Below are positions 17,506 to 25,983 of a stretch of DNA of 64,000 nucleotides, piece by piece (positions within the stretch are counted from its first letter, which is position 1; each line of letters starts with the position of its first letter). A program made the position numbers and the translations under genes. The stretch is from the NCBI GenBank assembly GCA_050633365.1, contig JBOEGJ010000042.1, positions 1-64,000 on the forward strand, given 5' to 3'. The stretch comes from Pseudomaricurvus sp050633365. Its GTDB lineage: Bacteria > Pseudomonadota > Gammaproteobacteria > Pseudomonadales > Cellvibrionaceae. Below the pieces are notes generated by a model. It saw only the letters and a program-made list of their open reading frames with translations. It was not told the DNA's origin and made no database searches.

Positions 17506-18744
17506 ATGCCATTTGAAAAAATTATAGACGTCGAGTCATTGCTTACCGCCATTAGCGATGACAATCCCACCGGCGAAGATATTCGCGAAGACCGATCCCC
17601 CACTTCTGATTATTACAGCATTAAGGATGCACGTAATAATGCGCGAGCGGCAGAGCGTTCATCAATGTTCGATGAAGACGTTGATCTCATCACGCCTTGG
17701 CGAGCAGTGATGGATATCGCACCGCAAATTCTACGCACCAAGAGTAAAGATCTAGAAGTTGCATCTTGGTATACCGAAGCGCTGATACGACTGCACGGTA
17801 TTTCCGGACTTCGCGATGGCTTCCTATTGATCAACGGGCTGATCAATACTCACTGGGAGAATCTCTACCCACACCCCGACGAAGATGGGCTGGAAACCAA
17901 GGTGGCGCCAATCACCGGACTCAATGGCGATGGCGGTGACGGCACATTGATGGCACCAATTCGAAACGCCGCTTTAACCGTCGAAGGTGACTACGGCAGT
18001 TTCAATTTGTGGCAATATCAGAAGGCTCGCGACAACGATAAGATCGCCGATGAAGACGAAAAAGCCATTCGCATTGAAAATCTCGGATTCAGCCTACAAG
18101 ACATTGAGCAAACGATTGAATCAAGCGAGACACAATTCTATGTCGACATGATCGACACACTGCAAGAAACCGTCGATACCTATAAAGCATTCAACGCAGC
18201 CCTCAAAACCTACTGTGGTAACGACGCCCCCCCTTACACTAACTTGACCAAACTTATCGAAGAAGTTCTTCGCAGCGTACGCTTTCTCAGTAAAGCCAAA
18301 CTCGAAGCCATGCAAGCGCAACCGCCAGAAGCAGAAGCCACAGATCAAAGCGACGAGCAATCTCCTGGCTCTGCCATATTCAGCCAAGCGGTAGCGGGCC
18401 CGCTGGTGGCAAGTGGTGCCATCCAAAGTCGTGAAGACGCGCTAAAGCGCTTGCAGGATGTTGCGGACTATTTTCGACAAAACGAGCCCCACACGCCTAT
18501 CGCGCCGGGAATTGAGCGGCTCATCGACTGGGGACGTATGACGGTTGCCGAGTTAATGATGGAACTGTTGCCCGAAGATCATTCTCGCAGCGCATTCTCA
18601 CAGTTAACCGGCGTCAAACTCGACGGCAGTGACACTCAGAAATACGTTGCCCCTACGGTGGCGGCAGCACCGATTGCACAAACACCCGCTGAGAGTGCGC
18701 CTGCACCCGCGGCGACTGAGCCAGCACAGAGTAGTGGCTGGTAA
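17506..18744 (+). CDS. tssA: T6SS cap protein TssA
   Basis: TssA primes assembly of the baseplate, tube and sheath. The 412-residue protein has the N-terminal ImpA domain (VESLLTAISDDNPTGEDIRED and the LLINGLINTHWENLYP region) and a shorter C-terminal domain with the typical GAIQSREDALKRL, EPHTPIAPGIERLIDWGRM and VAELMMELLPE segments. It ends in a Pro/Ala tail. It is the first gene of the second T6SS block. An AAAGGAA stretch lies about 12 bases before the ATG, a slightly long spacing. Confidence 0.92.
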   Translation: MPFEKIIDVESLLTAISDDNPTGEDIREDRSPTSDYYSIKDARNNARAAERSSMFDEDVDLITPWRAVMDIAPQILRTKSKDLEVASWYTEALIRLHGISGLRDGFLLINGLINTHWENLYPHPDEDGLETKVAPITGLNGDGGDGTLMAPIRNAALTVEGDYGSFNLWQYQKARDNDKIADEDEKAIRIENLGFSLQDIEQTIESSETQFYVDMIDTLQETVDTYKAFNAALKTYCGNDAPPYTNLTKLIEEVLRSVRFLSKAKLEAMQAQPPEAEATDQSDEQSPGSAIFSQAVAGPLVASGAIQSREDALKRLQDVADYFRQNEPHTPIAPGIERLIDWGRMTVAELMMELLPEDHSRSAFSQLTGVKLDGSDTQKYVAPTVAAAPIAQTPAESAPAPAATEPAQSSGW

Positions 18745-18806
18745 TTTTTTTAACCCTCGATTTTTAGCTCCGCTATTGGCGGAAAATACAAGGAAAGGAG
18801 ACATCC

Positions 18807-19322
18807 ATGTCTGAGAGTATTCACAACAAACTAAAACGCGTGCGCAAGCCTCGTGTACACATCACTTATGATGTCGAAACCAATGGTGCGCAAGTTAAGA
18901 AGGAACTGCCATTTGTTGTGGGCGTTATGGGAGATTACTCCGGTGACAACACCGAAAACCGTAAGGCTCTAAAAGATCGTAAGTTTGTCCAGATTGATCG
19001 CGACAACTTCAATGAAGCGATGGGCAAGGTAAATCCAAAGCTCAACCTGCAAGTCGAAAACACCCTCGCCGACGACGGAAGCAAAATGGCCGTTGATCTG
19101 GATTTCAACAGCATGAATGACTTCTCGCCTGAGGCCATCGTCGATCAAGTGCCTGCACTGAAGCAGCTGCTTGAAGCTCGCAGCAAACTGCGTGACCTTC
19201 TCAGTAAGGCCGATCGCTCAGAAGAGCTGGAGAACGTTCTTGAAGACATCCTAAAGAACACGGACCACATCACCGAGCTTTCCAAAGAGTTGGGCGTAGC
19301 TGCTGAAGGAGAAGACAAGTAA
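18807..19322 (+). CDS. tssB: T6SS contractile sheath small subunit TssB (VipA)
   Basis: TssB pairs with TssC to build the contractile sheath around the Hcp tube. The 171-residue length is typical. The N-terminus SIHNKLKRVRKPRVHITYDV and the stretch LPFVVGVMGDYSG are strongly conserved in the family. A strong ribosome site (AAGGAAAGGAG) precedes the ATG by 7 bases, fitting a highly expressed structural protein. Its stop codon overlaps the start of tssC. Confidence 0.97.
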   Translation: MSESIHNKLKRVRKPRVHITYDVETNGAQVKKELPFVVGVMGDYSGDNTENRKALKDRKFVQIDRDNFNEAMGKVNPKLNLQVENTLADDGSKMAVDLDFNSMNDFSPEAIVDQVPALKQLLEARSKLRDLLSKADRSEELENVLEDILKNTDHITELSKELGVAAEGEDK

Positions 19323-20821
19323 TGTCTGAAGCAATCGAAAACAATGCGGTTGAATCCGCTGAAGCGGCGACAGAAGAGCAATCAAACAGCCTTCTCGAGC
19401 AAGCGATTAATTACACCAAGCAAACTGAGCGCTCTGAGACTGAAGATTTGCTCAGCAACTTAACCGAGCAGGTACTAAAGGGAACTGTTACTTGGGATAG
19501 AAACTTAACTCAAACTATCTCGTTAGCGGTTAAAGCCATTGATGAGGCTATGTCGAAGCAATTGTCTGCTATTTTACACGACGAGAAACTGCAAAAGCTC
19601 GAAGGCTCTTGGCGCGGCCTGAATCACATGGTTATGAACAGCGAAACCAGTACCACACTAAAAATTCGTATGCTTAACCTGAGCAAACGCGAGCTCTTCC
19701 GCGATCTCGATAAAGCCGTCGAATTTGATCAGAGCCAAACCTTCAAGAAAATCTACGAAGAAGAGTTTGGTATAGCCGGTGGCGAGCCTTACGGCTGCAT
19801 GGTGGGTGATTTTGAATTCACTAGCCACCCAGAAGATATTGAATTGCTAAGCAAAATGTCTAACGTTGCTGCAGCGGGCTTCTGCCCCTTCATCTCCGCC
19901 GCTGGGGCTGGCATGTTCGGCTTCGAAGATTACACCGAACTGTCGAAGCCACGTGATCTCGCGGGAATATTCGAAGCCGGTGAGTACATCAAATGGCGCA
20001 GTTTCCGAGACAGCGACGATTCTCGTTTCGTCACCCTGGCCATGCCGCGCACCTTGTCGCGCCTGCCTTACGGCGAGAGCACCAAGCCAGTGGAATCATT
20101 TAATTTCGAAGAGTTTGAATTGGATGCCTCTGGCATGTCCAAGCCCGCCGAACACGACGACTATTGCTGGATGAATGCAGCCTACGTTTTGGCCACCACA
20201 ATGACCAAAGCATTCGCAGAAAACTCTTGGTGCACTGCGATTCGTGGCGCTGAGGGCGGTGGTAAGGTTGAAGGCCTACCGACTCACCTGTTTAAAAGTG
20301 ATGACGGAGACACCGACCAAAAGTGCCCTACCGAAATTGGCATTACCGACCGTCGTGAAGCGGAATTGAGCGGATTAGGATTCTTACCACTGTGCCACTA
20401 TAAAAATACCGACTACTCAGTATTTTTTGGCGCTCAGACCTCTCAAAAGCCCAGCGTTTATGACGACCCAGACGCAACAGCGAACTCTTCAATCTCTGCG
20501 CGCTTGCCCTACTTGATGGCCACATCACGTATCGCACATTACCTAAAAGTGATGGCCCGCGATAAAGTCGGCTCATTTATGGAAGCTAACGATTGTGAAC
20601 GCTGGCTAAATCAGTGGATCAAGCAGTACACCAACTCGAACCCTGACGCCAGTGCAGAAATGAAAGCCAAGTATCCACTGGCTGAAGCTCGTGTTGAAGT
20701 TAAGGAGATTCCAGGCCAGCCCGGTTCATACAGCGCCGTAGCTTACCTGAAACCTTGGTTGCAAATGGAAGAGCTGACCACGTCCCTACGCATGGTTGCC
20801 AACATCCCTAGCCCAGGCTAG
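19322..20821 (+). CDS. tssC: T6SS contractile sheath large subunit TssC (VipB)
   Basis: This is the partner of TssB in the sheath. At 499 residues it is of normal length. Recognisable parts include EGSWRGLNHMVMNSETS, FDQSQTFKKIYEEEFG, GGEPYGCMVGDFEF, the KWRSFRDSDDSRFV segment and the C-terminal MARDKVGSFMEANDCERWLN. The ATG overlaps the tssB stop (TAATG), so the two subunits are translationally coupled. This copy is the closer of the two TssC proteins to the usual VipB, and is presumably the main sheath subunit. Confidence 0.97.
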   Translation: MSEAIENNAVESAEAATEEQSNSLLEQAINYTKQTERSETEDLLSNLTEQVLKGTVTWDRNLTQTISLAVKAIDEAMSKQLSAILHDEKLQKLEGSWRGLNHMVMNSETSTTLKIRMLNLSKRELFRDLDKAVEFDQSQTFKKIYEEEFGIAGGEPYGCMVGDFEFTSHPEDIELLSKMSNVAAAGFCPFISAAGAGMFGFEDYTELSKPRDLAGIFEAGEYIKWRSFRDSDDSRFVTLAMPRTLSRLPYGESTKPVESFNFEEFELDASGMSKPAEHDDYCWMNAAYVLATTMTKAFAENSWCTAIRGAEGGGKVEGLPTHLFKSDDGDTDQKCPTEIGITDRREAELSGLGFLPLCHYKNTDYSVFFGAQTSQKPSVYDDPDATANSSISARLPYLMATSRIAHYLKVMARDKVGSFMEANDCERWLNQWIKQYTNSNPDASAEMKAKYPLAEARVEVKEIPGQPGSYSAVAYLKPWLQMEELTTSLRMVANIPSPG

Positions 20822-20844
20822 GTTTGCGGCTCCATCCTCTATAG

Positions 20845-20882
20845 GGCGTCGCTCCAGAGACTCTGGTCGACGCCTTTATTTT
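20845..20882 (+). terminator. Terminator-like hairpin between tssC and tssC2
   Basis: GGCGTCG (20845-20851) pairs with CGACGCC (20868-20874), and inside it CCAGA/TCTGG pairs as well, followed by TTTATTTT. The shape is that of an intrinsic terminator with a slightly interrupted T tract. Because five T6SS genes follow in the same direction, it may act as a partial terminator or RNA-processing site that lowers distal expression relative to tssBC. Confidence 0.65.
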
Positions 20883-20926
20883 AGTAACTTCATCGATTAC
20901 CGTTTCCACGACAAAAGGATTTTTGC

Positions 20927-22456
20927 GTGTCACTGGCTACTATTGACGCACCGACTCCAACACTGGCCGTTGAGCCTATCGACTCAGATCAACATACTCG
21001 GGGCGATACTCATAGCTGGCTAGACTATTTCTTGAGTGAGAGTGACGACATCCAAGCCTTTGAAATTTGGTGCGACGGTTTCATTAATCCTCGCAGTCGA
21101 AAAAATTCGCTGTCGATACGCAGTACCTTGAACCAACAAATCGCCGCGATCGATGAACAACTCAACGAACAACTAAACCACATACTCCACCATCAAAAGT
21201 TCCAGAAGCTTGAAGCTGGATGGCGAGGTCTGTGGTATCTAATCGAAGCCGCTGAAGTCGAGGCAAACATCAAAGTGAAGTGTCTCGATGTTAGCTGGCG
21301 AGATCTATCTCGAGATTTCGAGCGGGCCGCAGACTTTGATCAAAGCGGACTCTTTCACCTCATTTACAGCCAAGAATTTGGTGCCCCAGGCGGTCAACCC
21401 TACAGCGTACTTCTCGGAAACTACGAGGTTTCCCATCGCCCCTATGAGGGTCACCGCTTTGACGACATCAATACCTTGAAAGGTATCAGCCAAGCAGCTG
21501 CAGCTGCCTTTGCACCTTTTGTCTGCGCCGCGGCGCCTCAGCTCTTTGGCTTAGACGATTACGACACCTTGGGCCAGCCCATCGATCTAGAGGCAGTATT
21601 CAAACAGGCCGAATACGCTCGCTGGCGTTCCTTGAGAGATATCGAAGATAGCCGCTTTGTCTCTCTTTGCCTGCCTCGAGTCCTTATGCGGGAACCTTAC
21701 AATACCCAACTCGGAGCCTATCAAGGGTTGAGATTTCATGAAGATACCGACACCGGTGATAAAGAGGCTTTTCTCTGGGGGAACGCCTGTTTTGCAATGG
21801 GAGCAGTGTTGATTCGTGAATTCGCCGAAGTGGGTTGGTTCTCGCACATTCGTGGCGCACCGCGTGATTTTAACGGTGGCGGCTTGGTCACACAATTTCC
21901 CGCGTTGAAGTTCAAGCCCGATTCAAGCCTAAGTCGTCAACAAATGTTCACCTCTGTACTCATCTCAGATTACTTAGAGAGAGAGCTTTCGGAGCAGGGC
22001 TTCATCCCGCTTTGCCACAGCTATGACACCCCTTACGCCGCATTTAACAGTTGCCGCTCGATTCAACAGCCCCAGCGGTTTCAGAATGAAGCGGCCAATG
22101 CCAACGCTAGAATCAGCGCTATGCTGCAGCACATATTGTGTGCTTCACGTATGGCGCAGTACATCAAAGTAATGGCGAGAGACAAAGTCGGCTCTTATGT
22201 GAGCGCCAAAGATTGCGAGCGACTTTTACAGCATTGGCTTGATCAATACACCACTGGGCGCGAAGACCTCAGCTGGGAAATGATGGCGCGGTATCCACTT
22301 CGTCAAGCCAGAGTTATCGTCAATGAAGACCCGGAAAAACCAGGAAGTTACCAAAGTGTCATTCACCTCAAGTGCCACTACACGGTTGATCATCTAGTCT
22401 CCGAACTCAAACTTACTACTTCCATCAACTCAGTAGGCGCTAAAGCAGCGGTATAA
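20927..22456 (+). CDS. Second TssC-family protein (TssC paralogue)
   Basis: This 509-residue protein is a diverged paralogue of the preceding TssC. Shared landmarks are FQKLEAGWRGLWYLIEAAE, FDQSGLFHLIYSQEFG, GGQPYSVLLGNYEV, WRSLRDIEDSRFVSL and MARDKVGSYVSAKDCERLL. It starts at GTG (20927), preceded by AAAAGGA at a good distance. A. tumefaciens and Rhizobium imp clusters also carry two TssC homologues, so tandem copies are known; the role of this copy here is not. It has no TssB partner of its own and sits directly before the baseplate genes, so a role at the sheath-baseplate junction or a minor sheath subunit is possible. No frameshift is seen. Confidence 0.9.
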   Translation: MSLATIDAPTPTLAVEPIDSDQHTRGDTHSWLDYFLSESDDIQAFEIWCDGFINPRSRKNSLSIRSTLNQQIAAIDEQLNEQLNHILHHQKFQKLEAGWRGLWYLIEAAEVEANIKVKCLDVSWRDLSRDFERAADFDQSGLFHLIYSQEFGAPGGQPYSVLLGNYEVSHRPYEGHRFDDINTLKGISQAAAAAFAPFVCAAAPQLFGLDDYDTLGQPIDLEAVFKQAEYARWRSLRDIEDSRFVSLCLPRVLMREPYNTQLGAYQGLRFHEDTDTGDKEAFLWGNACFAMGAVLIREFAEVGWFSHIRGAPRDFNGGGLVTQFPALKFKPDSSLSRQQMFTSVLISDYLERELSEQGFIPLCHSYDTPYAAFNSCRSIQQPQRFQNEAANANARISAMLQHILCASRMAQYIKVMARDKVGSYVSAKDCERLLQHWLDQYTTGREDLSWEMMARYPLRQARVIVNEDPEKPGSYQSVIHLKCHYTVDHLVSELKLTTSINSVGAKAAV

Positions 22457-22468
22457 ACGGCCTTATAG

Positions 22469-22942
22469 ATGACAAACTCGCAACAGAAAAGAATCATTGC
22501 GCCGCTCTTAGATCGCCTTATGGGTCATCAAGACGGTCTCGCTCAGCCCCACCAGATACTGCGCCAGCTACGCGAGAGCGTTAGACGCGATTTGGAGCAC
22601 CTATTTAACTCTCGCTATCGATGCATGACACCAACCGGCGATAGTGAGTTGTTTTCAGGATCAATACTTAACTTCGGCTTACCCGATCTTTCAACCGTTA
22701 ACATGAGCACGCAAGAAAGCCGTAATCATTTTTGTCGCCAGCTTGAGAAAACTATTCTCGAGCATGACCCGCGCATAAAGTCGGCGAAAGTTAAAAGCCA
22801 AGAAAAAATCAATAACCAAGACCCCTGCGTACGCTTTCGGGTCGAAGCAGTATTACACACCAATCCAGCACCAGAGCTTATCGTGTTTGATTCCACCCTT
22901 AATCCGGTTAGCCAAACCGTACAAGTGGCGGAAATATTGTGA
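22469..22942 (+). CDS. tssE: T6SS baseplate protein TssE (gp25-like)
   Basis: TssE is the phage T4 gp25-like baseplate component from which the sheath polymerises. Length is 157 residues. It shows the gp25/TssE features: RLMGHQDGLAQ near the start, LRESVRRDLEHLFNSRYR, LNFGLPDLSTVN and the C-terminal RFRVEAVL. The stop is 55 bases before the tssF start. No strong ribosome site precedes the ATG, so translation may be modest, fitting a low-copy component. Confidence 0.93.
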   Translation: MTNSQQKRIIAPLLDRLMGHQDGLAQPHQILRQLRESVRRDLEHLFNSRYRCMTPTGDSELFSGSILNFGLPDLSTVNMSTQESRNHFCRQLEKTILEHDPRIKSAKVKSQEKINNQDPCVRFRVEAVLHTNPAPELIVFDSTLNPVSQTVQVAEIL

Positions 22943-22997
22943 CTCTAGTCATTCACACCTTACTGGACAGCCATCACCACATCGCGAGCCCGACACC

Positions 22998-24827
22998 ATG
23001 AGTGACAAGCTACTAGCGCACTACGAAAAAGAACTGGCATTCATTCAGCAATCGGCCAATGAATTCGCCAAACAAAACCCCTCGGCCGCTGGAAGTTTGC
23101 AGCTGAGCGAAAACACCGTCGATGACCCGCTGGTGGCACGGCTGCTATCAGGCTTTGCTTACTTGAACGCGAGAACCCAGCAAAAACTCAGTGATGACTT
23201 TCCGGAAATGACCGATGCCTTTTTGGAGACGCTTTATCCGCACTATTTACGTCCCCTGCCCTCAATGGCCATCTCTCAATTCACGCCCGATCCTCAAGCT
23301 GATGAAGTCACCAATATTGAACGCGATACGCTCCTAGAAACCGAATCCTTCCAGGGACAAAGCTGTCAATTTAAGACTTGCTACCCCGTAGAAATTGCCC
23401 CGATTACTATTGATTCTGCATCACTATTGCCACGCCCCTTTATCGCGCCAGGCTCCAACGATGTAGCAGGCGCTGGTGCAGTGCTTAAACTCTCACTAAA
23501 GACATTGGGCAAAGATATCCACTTCAGTGATCTGAATTTGTCGAAACTGCGACTATTTTTATCAGGTCAGTCGCAATACGTACTGCCCCTGTACGACCTC
23601 ATTCTTACCAAGACACTCAAAGTCGTTGTGGCAAAGGATGAATCAGACCCCTACCCACAATTTTTGGAAAACGATATCGTTCAGCAAGTAGGGTTCAATG
23701 CTGAAGACGCCATGTTGCCCTACCCCGCGCAGTCATTTCAGGGCTATCGCCTCCTAACCGAATATTTCGCGTTTCCCGAAAAGTACCAGTTTATCGACAT
23801 TACTCAGTTCGAGGACTTTAAGGGCAGTGATTACACCCACACAATGAACATCTACCTGTATCTGAAAGAGACCGATGCAGAGCTTGAACACCAGATTTCA
23901 TCAAAGATGTTTGCCCTGGGTTGTACACCGATCATCAATTTATTTGAACAGACTGCCGACCCTATTCCGCTTTCTCATCGGCACTATCAATACCCGGTTA
24001 TCGCGGATGCCAGACGTACCGACGGACTCGAAATTTACAGTATCGACGAGGTTGCCGCGTCGGACCAAGAAGGCAACTTCACTCCCTATCGTCCGTTCTA
24101 CGGTATCAAGCACGGCCAATCAGAACAACAAGGTGCGTTTTGGTTTGGCCGTCGAAAAACAGTTATTGAAGGGGAACACCGCAACGAAACTGCCACCGAT
24201 ATGGATATCTCTTTGGTGGATCTCGACTTCAATCCACACAAGACCAGCAACAAAACACTGGAGCTAAAACTCCTATGCAGTAATCGAAATCTTCCCAAAA
24301 AATTGCCGAGTAATGGCGGCCAACCGGACTTTCATCTCGTCGACGGGGATGTACCGGCCGAGCGCATAAGCTGTCAGGTTCCCCCCACCGCTGTGTTGCG
24401 CCCGCCGCAACGTGAACGCGGTTACTGGCGACTGATTTCACACCTAAACCTCAATCACTTATCACTCACTCAAGGCGAAGGCTCTATTGATGCTCTAAAA
24501 GAGATTCTGCGTCTTTACGATTTCCGGGATTCAGCGTCGACGCGAAACCTCATAGAATCGATCCAAAAACTGCAAACCCGCTCAATTACCGCACCTATTC
24601 AAATCGAGGACACTGTTGCCATGTGTCGCGGCACAGAAGTTCAACTGGAACTAGATCCACTTATGCTCGCAGGCAACAGTCCTCTCTTGTTCTCCAGCAT
24701 ATTGGAACGTTTTTTCGGACTCTACTGTTCGATCAATTCATTCACTCGTTTAATCGTAACCCTTTCAGGCAAAGACGGAGAACTGCAGCGATGGTCACCA
24801 CGCGCCGGCGAAAAAGCCTTACTGTAA
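22998..24827 (+). CDS. tssF: T6SS baseplate protein TssF
   Basis: TssF forms the baseplate wedge with TssG and TssE. The start is placed at the ATG at 22998 (MSDKLLAHYEKELAFIQQ), because this matches the conserved N-terminus of the family; a longer frame reading back into tssE is not supported. The 609 residues include the signature DDPLVARLLSGFAYLNAR and the segment LTEYFAFPEKYQFIDI. The 3' end overlaps the tssG start by 37 bases. Confidence 0.95.
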   Translation: MSDKLLAHYEKELAFIQQSANEFAKQNPSAAGSLQLSENTVDDPLVARLLSGFAYLNARTQQKLSDDFPEMTDAFLETLYPHYLRPLPSMAISQFTPDPQADEVTNIERDTLLETESFQGQSCQFKTCYPVEIAPITIDSASLLPRPFIAPGSNDVAGAGAVLKLSLKTLGKDIHFSDLNLSKLRLFLSGQSQYVLPLYDLILTKTLKVVVAKDESDPYPQFLENDIVQQVGFNAEDAMLPYPAQSFQGYRLLTEYFAFPEKYQFIDITQFEDFKGSDYTHTMNIYLYLKETDAELEHQISSKMFALGCTPIINLFEQTADPIPLSHRHYQYPVIADARRTDGLEIYSIDEVAASDQEGNFTPYRPFYGIKHGQSEQQGAFWFGRRKTVIEGEHRNETATDMDISLVDLDFNPHKTSNKTLELKLLCSNRNLPKKLPSNGGQPDFHLVDGDVPAERISCQVPPTAVLRPPQRERGYWRLISHLNLNHLSLTQGEGSIDALKEILRLYDFRDSASTRNLIESIQKLQTRSITAPIQIEDTVAMCRGTEVQLELDPLMLAGNSPLLFSSILERFFGLYCSINSFTRLIVTLSGKDGELQRWSPRAGEKALL

Positions 24828-25960
24828 TACAGCAGTTACTTGAAGAGCCGCAACGTTTCGATTTTTTTCAATCGATTCGTTTGCTCGAAAGAAGCGCCCT
24901 ACTCAACAAGGGAGAAAAGCAATTCGCCAGCGAACCCGTGGCGGACAATTCGCTCCCCAATCGCGAAGTGGTGCGATTTCACTCTAGCCACCAGATGAGC
25001 TTTAAGGGCTCCGATCTCAATAGCGTCCGCGTGGAAGACACTGAAGACTGCGGCGACAGCAATCGGCCAGATAAGCAGTGGTCTGTGGGTGTCAACTTTA
25101 TGGGACTAACGGGTAGCCAAGGCGTTATGCCCTACTATCTGACTGAATTGGTACTGCAGGAACTCAAGCAAAAAAACTCCACGCTGGGCGACTTTCTCAA
25201 CCTATTCAATCACCGCTCCATTTCATTGTTTTTTAAGGCCTGGCATAAATATCAGCTGCCGGTTAATGTCGAAAGAAACCATCAACAAAATACGCGCAAT
25301 AGGCATAAATCGTCATCATCAAAACCCCAGCCCGACTTATTTTCGGATGCTCTGCTATCGTTATCTGGCTTAGGAACATCTGAGCTGAGCTACCGTCTAC
25401 CTATTGCTGACGAAGCACTAGCGGGTTTTAGTGGCAATCTGAGCCGCGCTGTGCGCACCGCCGATGAACTGAAAGGGATGATTCGAGCCTACTTCGACAT
25501 CGACGTAGAGATAGAGCAATTTCAAGGTCAGTGGCAGGCGCTGCCAAAAGATATTCAAACCCGTCTTCCCGGGCAAGACTGCCCAAAAGGGATGAACAAT
25601 CAATTGGGTACTAACGCCATTCTCGGTGAATCCTGCTTTCAAATCCAAAATAAATTCAGTGTTGTTGTGGCGCCGATGCCATACGAGAGCTTCATGCAAC
25701 TCGCACCAGGTACCAAAAAACTCGAAGCGCTCAAAAGCTTTGTGCACTTCAGTGTTGGCAGTGAATTGGATTTCGATGTTCAGGTCACCTTACTTGATGT
25801 CGAAGTACCACCGGCGCAACTGATCGAAACCGACAATTATCAACCGCTACTGGGATGGAACAGTCATCTATCTCACACCAGTGACGAAGAGAATATGACC
25901 CATATTAAACTCTCTCAAGACTTACATGCGCCAGACGACAGTCTGCCGATTGCCTCTTAA
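24791..25960 (+). CDS. tssG: T6SS baseplate protein TssG
   Basis: TssG is the second wedge protein, found as a TssF2-TssG complex. The start is taken at ATG 24791 (MVTTRRRKSLTVIQQLLEEP), inside the end of tssF; a GGAG lies about 10 bases upstream. The result is 389 residues, a normal length. The RFDFFQSIRLLER motif near the N-terminus and NFMGLTGSQGVMPYYLTELVL are typical of the ImpH/VasB family. A His/Asn/Ser-rich insert lies near residue 165. Overlap with tssF suggests coupled translation. Confidence 0.94.
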   Translation: MVTTRRRKSLTVIQQLLEEPQRFDFFQSIRLLERSALLNKGEKQFASEPVADNSLPNREVVRFHSSHQMSFKGSDLNSVRVEDTEDCGDSNRPDKQWSVGVNFMGLTGSQGVMPYYLTELVLQELKQKNSTLGDFLNLFNHRSISLFFKAWHKYQLPVNVERNHQQNTRNRHKSSSSKPQPDLFSDALLSLSGLGTSELSYRLPIADEALAGFSGNLSRAVRTADELKGMIRAYFDIDVEIEQFQGQWQALPKDIQTRLPGQDCPKGMNNQLGTNAILGESCFQIQNKFSVVVAPMPYESFMQLAPGTKKLEALKSFVHFSVGSELDFDVQVTLLDVEVPPAQLIETDNYQPLLGWNSHLSHTSDEENMTHIKLSQDLHAPDDSLPIAS

Positions 25961-25983
25961 CCTACATTCAACAGGACGTGAAT

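Noticed and set aside
22887..22997. Longer N-terminus for TssF
   Set aside because: The extra codons run back into tssE, and the conserved family start MSDKLL...YEKEL begins at 22998.
24623..24790. Longer N-terminus for TssG
   Set aside because: The extra 56 residues would overlap tssF deeply, are Arg/Ser-rich and do not resemble TssG; the ATG at 24791 fits the family start.
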